A stretch of DNA of 50,521 nucleotides from an uncultured Caulobacterales bacterium (GTDB taxonomy: Bacteria; Pseudomonadota; Alphaproteobacteria; Caulobacterales; Maricaulaceae), in assembly GCA_938001915.1 (NCBI GenBank), contig CALLBD010000054.1:1-50521 (forward strand). The letters run 5' to 3'. This document shows positions 1-8,075 of the stretch, piece by piece. Made by a program: the position numbers and the translations under genes. The notes beneath the pieces are model-generated. The model saw only the letters and a program-made list of their open reading frames with translations, did no database searches and was not told the DNA's origin. The stretch's first letter is position 1. Every line of letters begins with the position of its first letter.

Positions 1-118
1 AAACCGTAAACCTCGAGTCGGCGCGGCCGGAAAACCCGGCGGGAAATATCAAGGGAAATTCTCCCCGCGCGGCCAAGGGAAAGGCAAGAGCCAAGGAAAA
101 GGTAAAGCCAAATCGTGA
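1..118 (+). CDS. C-terminal end of a basic-tailed protein, probably RluB-type 23S rRNA pseudouridine synthase (partial)
   Basis: The reading frame entering the window from the left (codons from position 2) ends at TGA 116-118 and encodes about 38 residues rich in Lys, Gly, Arg and Gln. No catalytic domain is inside the window. Such basic low-complexity tails are typical of alphaproteobacterial RsuA/RluB-family pseudouridine synthases, and that gene commonly lies just before rsmD; the identification rests on this context only. The stop codon overlaps the rsmD start as GTGA, so the two genes are probably translationally coupled. Any other RNA-binding protein with a basic tail would fit equally well. 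Confidence 0.55.
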   Translation, partial: NRKPRVGAAGKPGGKYQGKFSPRGQGKGKSQGKGKAKS

Positions 119-672
119 GAATAGTCTCGGGCAAATTACGCGGCAGAAATATCGCCACACCGAGCGGACGCAGCACGCGGCCCACCTCGGATCAAACACG
201 CGAGTCTGTCTTTAATATCCTCAAACATGCCGAGTGGGCACCACCGCTAGAGGGCGCGATTGTTGCCGATATTTTTGCAGGCTCTGGCGCACTCGGATTA
301 GAAGCCGTGTCGCGCGGGGCAGACTTCTGCCTGTTTGTTGAAACAGAACCGAAAGCCCGCGCCGCCATTCGCGCCAATATCGAAAAAATGCGCATATCCG
401 AAGACACGCGCTTACACCGGTATGACGCCACAAAATTAAAAATTGCGCCAGGAAACTTACGCGGAAAATTCACACATATCTTCATGGACCCGCCCTATAA
501 CAAGGGCCTATGGAAACCCGTGTTAAGCCGCCTCCTCCAGCAAGATTTGCTCGCTGAAGATGGGGTGATTATCCTAGAAGACAGCGTAGACGCCGAGATT
601 GAGCCGAGAGGCTTTGAGATAATGGCGGATAAAAGCTGGGGCGCGGCGCGGGTTTTGTTTATGCGGGCCTAA
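115..672 (+). CDS. rsmD: 16S rRNA (guanine966-N2)-methyltransferase RsmD
   Basis: The 185-residue product fits the RsmD family, which methylates N2 of G966 in 16S rRNA within the assembling small subunit, using S-adenosylmethionine. The N-terminal family block RPTSDQTRESVFNIL lies at residues 22-36. The SAM-binding glycine-rich motif DIFAGSGALGLEA is at about 52-64, and the catalytic DPPY motif of amino-methyltransferases is at 125-128. Length is normal. The start is GTG at 115 inside the GTGA overlap with the upstream frame, and the product begins directly with the expected MRIVSGKLRGR. It is the last gene of its operon; the next gene is on the other strand. Confidence 0.95.
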   Translation: MRIVSGKLRGRNIATPSGRSTRPTSDQTRESVFNILKHAEWAPPLEGAIVADIFAGSGALGLEAVSRGADFCLFVETEPKARAAIRANIEKMRISEDTRLHRYDATKLKIAPGNLRGKFTHIFMDPPYNKGLWKPVLSRLLQQDLLAEDGVIILEDSVDAEIEPRGFEIMADKSWGAARVLFMRA

Positions 673-737
673 CCCTCAACGTATTAGGCAATCTAATTAA
701 CAGGCATTGTAGTTAAACATTAATAAGTTTAGTATAA

Positions 738-844
738 TGGACGTGACGGTAGGACTTGAACCTGCATCTCTGGAGCAATGTGGTGGCTTGTAAACATTCA
801 CATTAAGTAAGCTCGAGCATAGTATCCTTTTCTACCACGTCACG
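738..844 (-). other. tRNA-like element with encoded CCA but no anticodon arm
   Basis: On the minus strand the element begins CGTGACG (844-838) and ends CGTCACG (748-742), a perfect 7-bp acceptor-type stem, followed by one discriminator base and CCA (740-738). Next to the 5' arm is a D-arm-like hairpin, GTAG / CTAT, whose 9-nt loop contains GG. Before the 3' arm is a T-arm, GCAGG-TTCAAGT-CCTAC, with four of five pairs and a consensus loop. The roughly 52 nt between the arms have no 5-bp/7-nt anticodon hairpin; instead AATGTG pairs with CACATT around a 16-nt loop. About 104 nt plus CCA is too long for a plain tRNA. It overlaps the last codons of the winged-helix gene. Either a decayed or interrupted tRNA gene or a tRNA-like RNA. 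Confidence 0.5.
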
Positions 845-1249
845 AAATTGTTTTTTCCTCTGATTCCAAGGGTCACTTTCAGAATACATTTCCAATTGAA
901 TCCTGAGTCCTTCGAGGTCGTAAACGAACTTGTCTCCGTACCTGACTTTTTCAATTAACCCCTTAGCCTTCAAAGTCCGCAGTCCTCTTTGAACTGTCCT
1001 CACTTCCATTCCTGACCGCTCGGCGATGCTTTTGGTGGCTGGAAAAGGCAGCTTATCTTTGTACCACCAATGCAACAGCAGGTTCATTAATACTGTCAAC
1101 TCGTTCTGACTGATATCCAATTTTCCTTGATACTTAATCAACGCGTTTGGCACCGCAACAAAGCCAGCCGAAATAGCATTGCCCCATTTGTTGTCGATAG
1201 CCTCGCTTCGCGTAGAAGGCGCAATTGGTATTAAGTTCGTAAAATCCAT
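803..1249 (-). CDS. winged-helix DNA-binding protein (regulator or replication-initiator-like)
   Basis: A 148-residue soluble protein. The region around residues 45-110 contains two helices and a recognition-helix pattern (SIAERSGMEVRTVQRGLRTL) followed by a basic wing (KGLIEKVRYG). This looks like the winged helix of phage or plasmid replication organisers and small regulators. No enzymatic domain is seen. The start at 1249 is preferred because the upstream TTG at 1279 gives an atypical Phe/Cys-rich extension and has no ribosome-binding site. A 7-bp inverted repeat lies 61-78 nt upstream, which suggests autoregulation. Its 3' end runs into the tRNA-like element. It interrupts two housekeeping operons and is probably acquired. 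The specific function is unknown. Confidence 0.6.
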   Translation of the reverse strand: MDFTNLIPIAPSTRSEAIDNKWGNAISAGFVAVPNALIKYQGKLDISQNELTVLMNLLLHWWYKDKLPFPATKSIAERSGMEVRTVQRGLRTLKAKGLIEKVRYGDKFVYDLEGLRIQLEMYSESDPWNQRKKQFRDVVEKDTMLELT

Positions 1250-1309
1250 TTCAAATCCGTAGCTAAAACAAAACAACAAGACGAGCGGGGATTTTGTTTA
1301 TTTATTATA

Positions 1310-1327
1310 AACGACATTATTGTCGTT
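1310..1327 (-). promoter_or_regulatory. palindromic operator candidate upstream of the winged-helix gene
   Basis: AACGACA and TGTCGTT form a perfect 7-bp inverted repeat around a 4-nt TTAT centre, in an AT-rich promoter-like stretch (TTTATTATAA just beside it), 61-78 nt before the ATG of the winged-helix gene. Size and place suit a homodimeric DNA-binding protein. That the adjacent protein binds it is inference. Confidence 0.5.
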
Positions 1328-1394
1328 ATTTCTCTCTTAAAAATTTTAATCCTCCCATAACAACCACCAAAACCGATAAATCTGTCACAAAAAC

Positions 1395-3260
1395 CTACCT
1401 CCGCCCAAACAACCGCTCAATATCCGCGAGCTTTAACTCCACATAAGTTGGCCTGCCGTGATTGCATTGGCCGCTATGGGGGGTGGCTTCCATTTGGCGG
1501 AGGAGCGCGTTCATTTCATCGCCGTTTAAGCGCCGCCCTGCCCGAACGGACCCATGACAGGCCATCGTGCCACAAACATGTTCAAATCGTTCTTTTAGGC
1601 TAAGCGCTTCGTCATATTCAGACAAATCATCTGCGAGGTCACGCAGGAGACCTTGCACATCGACCTCCCCTAAAAGCGCAGGCGTTTCGCGCACACAAAC
1701 CGCGCCTTGGCCAAAGGGCTCTATGATGAGGCCCATTTCGGCGAGCTCTTCTTTGCGCGCCAAAACTCGCGCGGAGTCGCTCTCGCCCATTTCTACCACG
1801 TCAGGGATAAGCAGCGTTTGACGCGGCACGCCCTGCCCTGCCATGGTCTGTTTCATTTCTTCATAGACCAGACGCTCATGTGCGGCATGTTGATCAACGA
1901 TGACAATACCGTCCTGTGTTTGCGCAACGATATAGGTTTCATGTAATTGCGCCCGCGCGGTTCCCAGCGGATAGCTTGGTGTTGGGACGGTGTTCAGCTC
2001 TTCTCCGCCAAAATTCGGCGGGGCCGCAAAGCCCTCTGGCGCTTCTTCAACCTTGCCAGACATGCCCCCCATCCCGTCAATCAACGGCTGCATGGCGGGG
2101 TCATTTCGGTAAGGTGTGTAGCCTTGCGGCGTACCACCATAGCGGCTTTGCCCATAACCCCCTTGAAAGGCATAAGCACGCTGCTGTCCTGTTTGAATGC
2201 GGCCTAGCGCATAGTCACTCACCGTGGTGCTCGCCCGGTGGCCTGCATCCGCAAGCGCATGACGCAACGCACTGACAATTAATCCGCGCACTAAACCCGG
2301 ATTGCGAAAGCGCACTTCGGTTTTGGCGGGATGGACATTCACATCCACATGTTCATGCGGAAGATCGACATAAAGCGCGACAACGGGGTGACGATCCCGC
2401 GCGAGGAAATCTTGATAGGCCCCGCGCACCGCACCGTGTAGCAGCTTATCCCGAACGGGGCGCCCATTAACAAAGAGATATTGGTGCGCGCTATTCCCAC
2501 GTGAAAAGGTCGGCAATCCGGCGAAACCTGTCAAAATAATGCCTTCGCGTTCTGCATCAACGGCGACAGCATTTTCTCCGAAATCATCTCCGAGAATTTT
2601 CGATAATCGCACGAGCCGCCCATCCTGGGGCAGCGGCGTGCCTGTCATCCGCAGCGAAGTGCGCGCGCCATTCGTCAGCGTAAAGCCAACATGGGGGTTA
2701 GCCATCGCGAGGCGTTTGACGACATCGCTAATCGCCATGCTCTCAGAGCGTTCAGATTTTAAAAATTTTAGCCGCGCAGGTGTTGCAAAAAACAAATCCC
2801 GCACGTCGACGCGCGTACCATGCAGGCCAAAGCGCGGCGCGGGCCGCGGTTCTTGCTTTGCACCGCCGTCCACGCGCAACTCCCACGCACTATCATCGGC
2901 TTCGGTCTGTGACGTCAGGGACAAACGCGCAACAGAGCCAATGGAGGGCAAAGCTTCGCCCCGAAATCCCATAGTGCCGATATTGAGTAAATCAGAATCA
3001 TCGGCGAGTTTTGAGGTCGCGTGACGTTCAACAGCCAGAGACAGATTGCATTTGTCCATACCCTTCCCGTCATCCGTGACGGTGATGACGGTTCGCCCGC
3101 CATCCTCATAGCGTATGTCAATTTGAGTCGCGCCGGCATCTAACGCATTTTCGACCAGCTCTTTGATCACGCTGGCAGGGCGCTCAATGACCTCACCGGC
3201 TGCAATGCGGTTGACGGTCTGCGCCGGCAGGCGGCGAATCATATGGGGTAGTGTGCTCAT
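1395..3260 (-). CDS. mutL: DNA mismatch repair protein MutL
   Basis: A 621-residue MutL. The N-terminal GHKL ATPase shows the helix motif [11 protein letters not shown] (about 35-45), DDGKGM and GFRGEAL, which bind and hydrolyse ATP during mismatch repair. A proline- and glycine-rich linker (roughly 355-425) leads to the C-terminal dimerisation domain. That domain carries [12 protein letters not shown] near residue 455, matching the endonuclease metal motif DQHA-x2-E-x4-E, plus ACHGSVRAG near 565 and a CNHGRP near the end. The protein is therefore predicted to be a nicking MutL, as in bacteria without MutH. It lies downstream of lspA and the BamF-like gene on the same strand, with a probable terminator just before it. 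Start ATG 3260 gives the canonical [18 protein letters not shown]-terminus. Confidence 0.97.
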   Translation of the reverse strand: MSTLPHMIRRLPAQTVNRIAAGEVIERPASVIKELVENALDAGATQIDIRYEDGGRTVITVTDDGKGMDKCNLSLAVERHATSKLADDSDLLNIGTMGFRGEALPSIGSVARLSLTSQTEADDSAWELRVDGGAKQEPRPAPRFGLHGTRVDVRDLFFATPARLKFLKSERSESMAISDVVKRLAMANPHVGFTLTNGARTSLRMTGTPLPQDGRLVRLSKILGDDFGENAVAVDAEREGIILTGFAGLPTFSRGNSAHQYLFVNGRPVRDKLLHGAVRGAYQDFLARDRHPVVALYVDLPHEHVDVNVHPAKTEVRFRNPGLVRGLIVSALRHALADAGHRASTTVSDYALGRIQTGQQRAYAFQGGYGQSRYGGTPQGYTPYRNDPAMQPLIDGMGGMSGKVEEAPEGFAAPPNFGGEELNTVPTPSYPLGTARAQLHETYIVAQTQDGIVIVDQHAAHERLVYEEMKQTMAGQGVPRQTLLIPDVVEMGESDSARVLARKEELAEMGLIIEPFGQGAVCVRETPALLGEVDVQGLLRDLADDLSEYDEALSLKERFEHVCGTMACHGSVRAGRRLNGDEMNALLRQMEATPHSGQCNHGRPTYVELKLADIERLFGRR

Positions 3261-3271
3261 CCCCAGAAACG

Positions 3272-3295
3272 TAAAAGCCCACCGTGAGGCGGGCT
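3272..3295 (-). terminator. probable terminator between the BamF-like gene and mutL
   Basis: Read on the minus strand, AGCCC-GCC, a 4-nt loop, then GGT-GGGCT make an 8-bp hairpin followed by TTTT, about 30 nt after the stop of the BamF-like gene and just before mutL. The U tract is short, so termination may be partial. Confidence 0.55.
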
Positions 3296-3325
3296 AGTGG
3301 ACGAGTATAGTTTTATGTGTAGACC

Positions 3326-3868
3326 CTAAAGCCCAGGCAGCTTTGGCCCGCCAGGCCGTTTAGAGATTGTGACCTCTCCGCCGCCCGTCGCAGAATTGAC
3401 AGACTCGATGCGGCGCGCTTCGCTGTCAGCATCAAGCGGGACGGGATTGCCTTCCCCATCGATAATTTGGCCATCACGCCAGAATAGAATACGGTCTGAG
3501 AAACCGGTTGATTTCCGTTCGACAGAGTTCGTACCATCAATTTCGAGGCGAATTTCAGGATTAGCGCGGTTTACGCCAGCTTTCGCCATAAGTGCGATTT
3601 CACCCTGACTAGGCGCGGCATCATCAATATCGCCTAGTAGCGCTTCTCTAGCAACGCGCTGTGTGTAGTTATTTTCGGCTGAAGACGAACCGACTGCAGG
3701 TGGACGCAGGTTATATTCCGGCGGCACAACAAGAGGCGCTTTTGTCAGAATATTGAACTCATTCGGAGCTGACTTCTCTAGGCCGAGCGCCCGGGATGTA
3801 GATGTGCAGCCCGTCGCGATTAAGGCAACAGACGCCAGAGCGGAAAATAAACATGCTGTGCGCAACAT
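3326..3868 (-). CDS. DUF3035 / BamF-like outer-membrane lipoprotein
   Basis: A 180-residue precursor with a lipoprotein signal (MLRTACLFSALASVALIATGC), the lipidated Cys being residue 21. The mature part has FNILTKAPLVVPPEYNLRPP, the hallmark of the DUF3035 family. That family is annotated in alphaproteobacteria as the BamF subunit of the outer-membrane beta-barrel assembly machine. I match it by family pattern, not by a search, and direct function is not shown. AGAGG lies seven nt before the ATG, supporting the start. It follows lspA, the enzyme that would cleave its signal peptide, in a conserved alphaproteobacterial order. The C-terminal half is acidic to neutral with no repeat. Confidence 0.75.
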   Translation of the reverse strand: MLRTACLFSALASVALIATGCTSTSRALGLEKSAPNEFNILTKAPLVVPPEYNLRPPAVGSSSAENNYTQRVAREALLGDIDDAAPSQGEIALMAKAGVNRANPEIRLEIDGTNSVERKSTGFSDRILFWRDGQIIDGEGNPVPLDADSEARRIESVNSATGGGEVTISKRPGGPKLPGL

Positions 3869-3937
3869 AGTGAGCCTCTTAAATTATACTGCATCTGACT
3901 TAGCGCGCAGCGCGCGCCACGCCAAGTGACCAATCTG

Positions 3938-4504
3938 TTATTCTGCAGAGAGTTTTGCTGCCGCTTTTTCCCGTCTTTCCGTCAGAAAAGAAGACAGAAA
4001 CAGCCCAATGACCCCTACCGTGATGTAACTATCCGCGACGTTGAAAACATAGTTGAACCCTATGTCAGAGAAATCAATCATATCAGTCACGGCCCCGAAA
4101 AACAGCCGATCAATCGCATTTCCTACCGCCCCTGCAATCACCAGTGATAAAGAAAGCTGTCCCAGACGGTCATGCGTTTTTCGCAAGACAAAAATCAAAA
4201 CGACGGTCATCAAAAAGGCGAAAAGCGTTAGCCCCCACCGCTTAATTGACGAATCGCCCTGCATCATTCCCCAGCTTATCCCGCGGTTACACAGTAGAGA
4301 TAGGTCGAAAATAGGCGTCAATTCATAAGTAAGATTCGGATCGTCCTTTGAGCAAATATCAAAGGGAAGGTTGAAGAATCGCGTTGTGGCCCATTTCGAC
4401 CATTGATCTAACGCAACCAGTATCACGGGTATAAAACCGCCCAATAGCGCCAATTTCTGCCACGCTAAAGGCTTTGAGGAGGAATTTTGCGTCTCAACTT
4501 GCAT
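3938..4504 (-). CDS. lspA: Lipoprotein signal peptidase (signal peptidase II)
   Basis: A 188-residue inner-membrane aspartyl protease that removes signal peptides from prolipoproteins after lipidation. Four hydrophobic segments are visible. The family motifs are present: DQWSKW near residue 37, AGAVGNAIDRL near 127, then DMIDF and FNVADS, the last holding one catalytic Asp with the other in the NAIDR block. Length is slightly above average. There is a hydrophilic Lys/Glu-rich C-terminus. It precedes the BamF-like lipoprotein and mutL on the minus strand. No strong Shine-Dalgarno is seen at ATG 4504. ileS, its usual upstream neighbour, is absent; a divergent autotransporter lies there. Confidence 0.95.
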   Translation of the reverse strand: MQVETQNSSSKPLAWQKLALLGGFIPVILVALDQWSKWATTRFFNLPFDICSKDDPNLTYELTPIFDLSLLCNRGISWGMMQGDSSIKRWGLTLFAFLMTVVLIFVLRKTHDRLGQLSLSLVIAGAVGNAIDRLFFGAVTDMIDFSDIGFNYVFNVADSYITVGVIGLFLSSFLTERREKAAAKLSAE

Positions 4505-4697
4505 GATCGCGCCTTGCCAGACCCGTCACATGAAATCAATCGGAGGGATTATGCGTGATTTTGCGGGTGGATTGCTGAATCTGACTGTAAAATAACCATG
4601 TTTTCATTTCCCCTGTGCCATGTTTTCGGTAAACCTTGAGGGAATTCGGTGCACATCGTTCGAAATGCATCACAAAAGCCGTTGGGATCCTATTACC

Positions 4698-7600
4698 ATG
4701 CGTCAATTTAAGACCCTTGCTCTTCGCAGTACCGCGACCCTCGCCATACTCGGAGCTTTATCATTCTCAGCGGATGCCCAAGTCGCAGTCTCCGAAGACA
4801 CCTCTGAACAAATCCGAACGTCAACAGCGGGGGACGGCGGCGTACCGAGCGATGTGACCGTTAACGATGGCGCTACAGTGACTGTGGACTCCGCGCGCTC
4901 AGGCCTGGTGTTGGATTCTGACAATGCCCTCGTACTAAGCGGCGACGTGACCGCTAATAATATTGATGGCGCGACGGGTGTGGAATTAGTTGGGGGAAAT
5001 ACAGGCACCTACACTCAGACAGGGTCGATCTCGATTGTTGAAGATTTCACGCAAGAGAATACGGATGATGATCCCTTCACGGACGGCGGCGTCGCCGAAG
5101 GTGTGGGGCGCACAGGTATTCTAATTTCAGGCGCGTCCCCGTTTGAGGGCAATATTGAGCTGGCAGCTGGCTCCGTGGTTTCTGTCGAAGGCAATGATAG
5201 TTTTGGTATCAATCTCGCCAATACGCCTATGACCACAGATGGATTGACAGGCAATCTTACAACGGGCGGACAAATCAGCGTCACGGGTGACCGGTCAATT
5301 GGTGTCAACCTCGCCTCAAATATCACCGGCAATGTTACAAACACAGGAATTGTCGACGTTGAAGGCGCAGGTGCGCAAGGTTACGTCGTCTCTGGCGATA
5401 TTGATGGCGGCTTCTCTTCCAGCGGCAGAATTGCCGCAAATGGTTTCAGGTTCGAAAGTCGCCCCGTTTTCACGGGCCGTGACGATTTGACGGGACGCGA
5501 AGACCTGACCGCTGAAGATTTACAACAAGCCGGGTCCGCGCTTAACATATCAGGAAATGTGACAGGCGGCGTTTTCTTAAACCAAGTTTTTGAGCCCTCT
5601 TTGGACGCAGATGGAAATGTTATCCTCGACGAGAATGAAAATCCCATTCTAGTTCTCACAGCGACAAGTTCGATTGGTCAATTAGGCTCAGCGCCTGCCG
5701 TTTTGATTGATGGCAACGGAACGCCGATCGCGCTTGGGTTGGTCGCCCCGATTACAAACCCCAATGACCCAGACTTTGACGCAGACCTGCAATATGGTTT
5801 CATCAACCAAGGCTCTGTTGCAGCAAATGGTGTCTTTAATGATTTTAACGCGACAACTGTTTCCCTGGCAGACGTAACTATTGACGGCGGAGTCAGTAAT
5901 CAGGGAACGTTAACGGCATCTACTTTCCGCTCGCCACTCGCAACGACCCTCGCGGATGGGGGAGAGGCTGTCGCGCGCGTTCTTGTATTTGGTGATCAAG
6001 CCATCGCCGCTCAGATCAATAATAGCGGCGCGATTGTCGCGAGCTCCAGTGAAGCGATTGACGAAGTCTTTTTCGACCGAGCCAACATTATCCCGCCAAG
6101 AGACCTCCTCGCTGTCGCCGTAGACATTGGGACAGGCGCGAATGTCGGTGAACTGATAAACACCGGCGCGATTTCTGCAGTTTTAGTCGGGCGCGAAGGT
6201 ACAGCCGTCGCCATTCGCGACGCCTCGGGCACGGTTACGAGATTAGAGAATTCTGGAACGCTTTCTGCAATTGGATCGACGTCAGACTCCCTTGATGTTG
6301 AAGACACGAATTTCAATTTAATCGCTGTCGACTTCAGCGCATCGACAAATGATCTTGAAATTGTTCAAAGCCAGAACCCGAATTCGGCAAATGTTCCGCT
6401 AATCAGGGGTGATATTCTACTCGGCTCTGGGGATGACACTGTATCTTTATCGGCGGGCCTTGTGACAGGCGCTATCGATTTTGGCGGCGGTAATGACACC
6501 CTCGCCTTATCTGGAAATTCTGTTTATGCGGGCGAAGTTCGCAACACGGACTCGCTCGATTTGACAGTAATCGACAACTCAGTCCTCGCGTTAGGGTCAG
6601 CGGAAAACATTCAAATTAGCGAAGCTCGCATTGATGGTACATCCGTCTTCCGTCCGGTTATCAATGGTCAAACCGGTGAAGCCTCCACGCTGATCTCTAA
6701 TGGCAACATAACTTTTGAAGACGGTGCAACCATTAGCCCGACCTTTGACTCGATTATCGGAACAGATACGCTTACCTACACCTTAGTAAGTGCAGGAAAT
6801 CTAACGATTGGTGACCTCGACACATTGGGCGGAAGCACCTCGTCTTTCCTCTTTGATACCAACCTCGCTTTGGCGGACCCAAACACACTTGTTGTTACGG
6901 TTGACCTCAGAGACCCAACAGCCTCTGTCGAAAATGGCGGTCTTGGACTAGACGCTGTGCAAGCTGCAGCATTCGGCAGCGTCGTAAATGGCCAATTACA
7001 AAATGGGCCTGTATTGCAAGCGCTTGCTGCGACGTCCGGTTTAGGCAATGCCTTTGCCAACATTGGGGAGGCCAATGAGTTTTATGCCGCTCTCAACCAA
7101 ATCCTTCCCGAATTTTCAGGTGCGGCAAAACAATTCGTCTTGGCAAATGTTGACGGCGCGGTTGGCGCAGTTGGCTCGCATCTAGACACAACACGGCGGT
7201 CACCAGACAAACCTGGAGGAGCATGGCTGCAAGAGTTTTTCTATTTCGCAGATCGTGAACTCGCTGGACTATCCGAGCAATATCGCGGTGAGGGCTTTGG
7301 CTTTTCCGGCGGTTTGGACAAAGAGTTTGGCCCCTTCCATGCCGTCGGCGTAAGTTTGGGATTTGCCAGCACTGAAATCGAAGACGTTGTCGGCGTCGAC
7401 GAACCCCTGGACGTGACGACCTATCAAGCGGGCGCCTATGCAGGTTTGGCGAAAAATGGATTCAACCTCGACCTATATGCGGGCGGCGGTATCAGTGACT
7501 TCGAGCAAAGCCGCAGAGTCGCTATTGGCGATTTCTTCGGAACAGCCGAAGGAGAATGGCAAGGTGTCCATGCAAATGCATCTCTGCGGGCAGGCTATGA

Positions 7601-8069
7601 GGTCGCTTTAAGTGAAAGATTTTGGGCCAGGCCTAGCGTGTCTTTAGATTACCTCTACCTTGACGAGGAAGGCCGCACAGAAACGGGGACAGAAGGCGTT
7701 CGGCTAACGGTCGAAGACCGTACCTCCGAAACGGCGGCAGCGACAGCCAAACTTGATTTGGGCGCGACGTTCCAGGGCAAACGCACATGGATACGGCCAT
7801 CCATACGTGTTGGTTACCGCAATGAATTTATTTCGGACCCTGTCGAAACAGCCTTCAGATTCCAAGGCCTCTCAGATTCAAATGGCGGTGTGTTCGACTC
7901 AGAGATTGCGCGCCTGCGGGCCTTTGCCTTCCCTGACGAGGGTATTCTTTTAGGCTTCACAGTCGCAGCTGGCTCTCAATATTCATCTATCGGATTTGAT
8001 TTCGATAGTGACATTCGCGACGGGTTCATCCGCCACACGGGCCGAGTTGTCATCCGCCTCCTTTTCTAG
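4698..8069 (+). CDS. Autotransporter (type Va secreted passenger with outer-membrane beta-barrel)
   Basis: A 1123-residue protein. It starts with a Sec signal peptide (MRQFKTLALR, a hydrophobic core, then SADAQ). A passenger of about 810 residues follows, rich in Gly, Asn, Asp, Thr and Ser, with repeated short turns such as GNVT and GDDTVSLSAG, the pattern of a right-handed beta-helix. From about residue 842 (WLQEFFYF) to the end is a typical autotransporter barrel of about 280 residues ending in the Phe-terminated strand VVIRLLF. An in-frame ATG exists at 4620, but it adds a polar stretch before the signal peptide, so 4698 is preferred. The passenger has no recognised catalytic motif; adhesin or surface-layer function is a guess. 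glnE starts six bases after the stop. Confidence 0.85.
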   Translation: MRQFKTLALRSTATLAILGALSFSADAQVAVSEDTSEQIRTSTAGDGGVPSDVTVNDGATVTVDSARSGLVLDSDNALVLSGDVTANNIDGATGVELVGGNTGTYTQTGSISIVEDFTQENTDDDPFTDGGVAEGVGRTGILISGASPFEGNIELAAGSVVSVEGNDSFGINLANTPMTTDGLTGNLTTGGQISVTGDRSIGVNLASNITGNVTNTGIVDVEGAGAQGYVVSGDIDGGFSSSGRIAANGFRFESRPVFTGRDDLTGREDLTAEDLQQAGSALNISGNVTGGVFLNQVFEPSLDADGNVILDENENPILVLTATSSIGQLGSAPAVLIDGNGTPIALGLVAPITNPNDPDFDADLQYGFINQGSVAANGVFNDFNATTVSLADVTIDGGVSNQGTLTASTFRSPLATTLADGGEAVARVLVFGDQAIAAQINNSGAIVASSSEAIDEVFFDRANIIPPRDLLAVAVDIGTGANVGELINTGAISAVLVGREGTAVAIRDASGTVTRLENSGTLSAIGSTSDSLDVEDTNFNLIAVDFSASTNDLEIVQSQNPNSANVPLIRGDILLGSGDDTVSLSAGLVTGAIDFGGGNDTLALSGNSVYAGEVRNTDSLDLTVIDNSVLALGSAENIQISEARIDGTSVFRPVINGQTGEASTLISNGNITFEDGATISPTFDSIIGTDTLTYTLVSAGNLTIGDLDTLGGSTSSFLFDTNLALADPNTLVVTVDLRDPTASVENGGLGLDAVQAAAFGSVVNGQLQNGPVLQALAATSGLGNAFANIGEANEFYAALNQILPEFSGAAKQFVLANVDGAVGAVGSHLDTTRRSPDKPGGAWLQEFFYFADRELAGLSEQYRGEGFGFSGGLDKEFGPFHAVGVSLGFASTEIEDVVGVDEPLDVTTYQAGAYAGLAKNGFNLDLYAGGGISDFEQSRRVAIGDFFGTAEGEWQGVHANASLRAGYEVALSERFWARPSVSLDYLYLDEEGRTETGTEGVRLTVEDRTSETAAATAKLDLGATFQGKRTWIRPSIRVGYRNEFISDPVETAFRFQGLSDSNGGVFDSEIARLRAFAFPDEGILLGFTVAAGSQYSSIGFDFDSDIRDGFIRHTGRVVIRLLF

Positions 8070-8075
8070 AGACGC

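Noticed and set aside
738-844. Functional tRNA gene
   Set aside because: No 5-bp anticodon stem with a 7-nt loop can be drawn in the central section, and one T-stem pair is mismatched. Kept only as a tRNA-like element.
4596-4627. Direct repeat CCATGTTTTC twice, 22 bp apart, before the autotransporter
   Set aside because: Two helical turns apart, so an operator is conceivable, but a ten-base repeat alone is weak evidence and no regulator is known.
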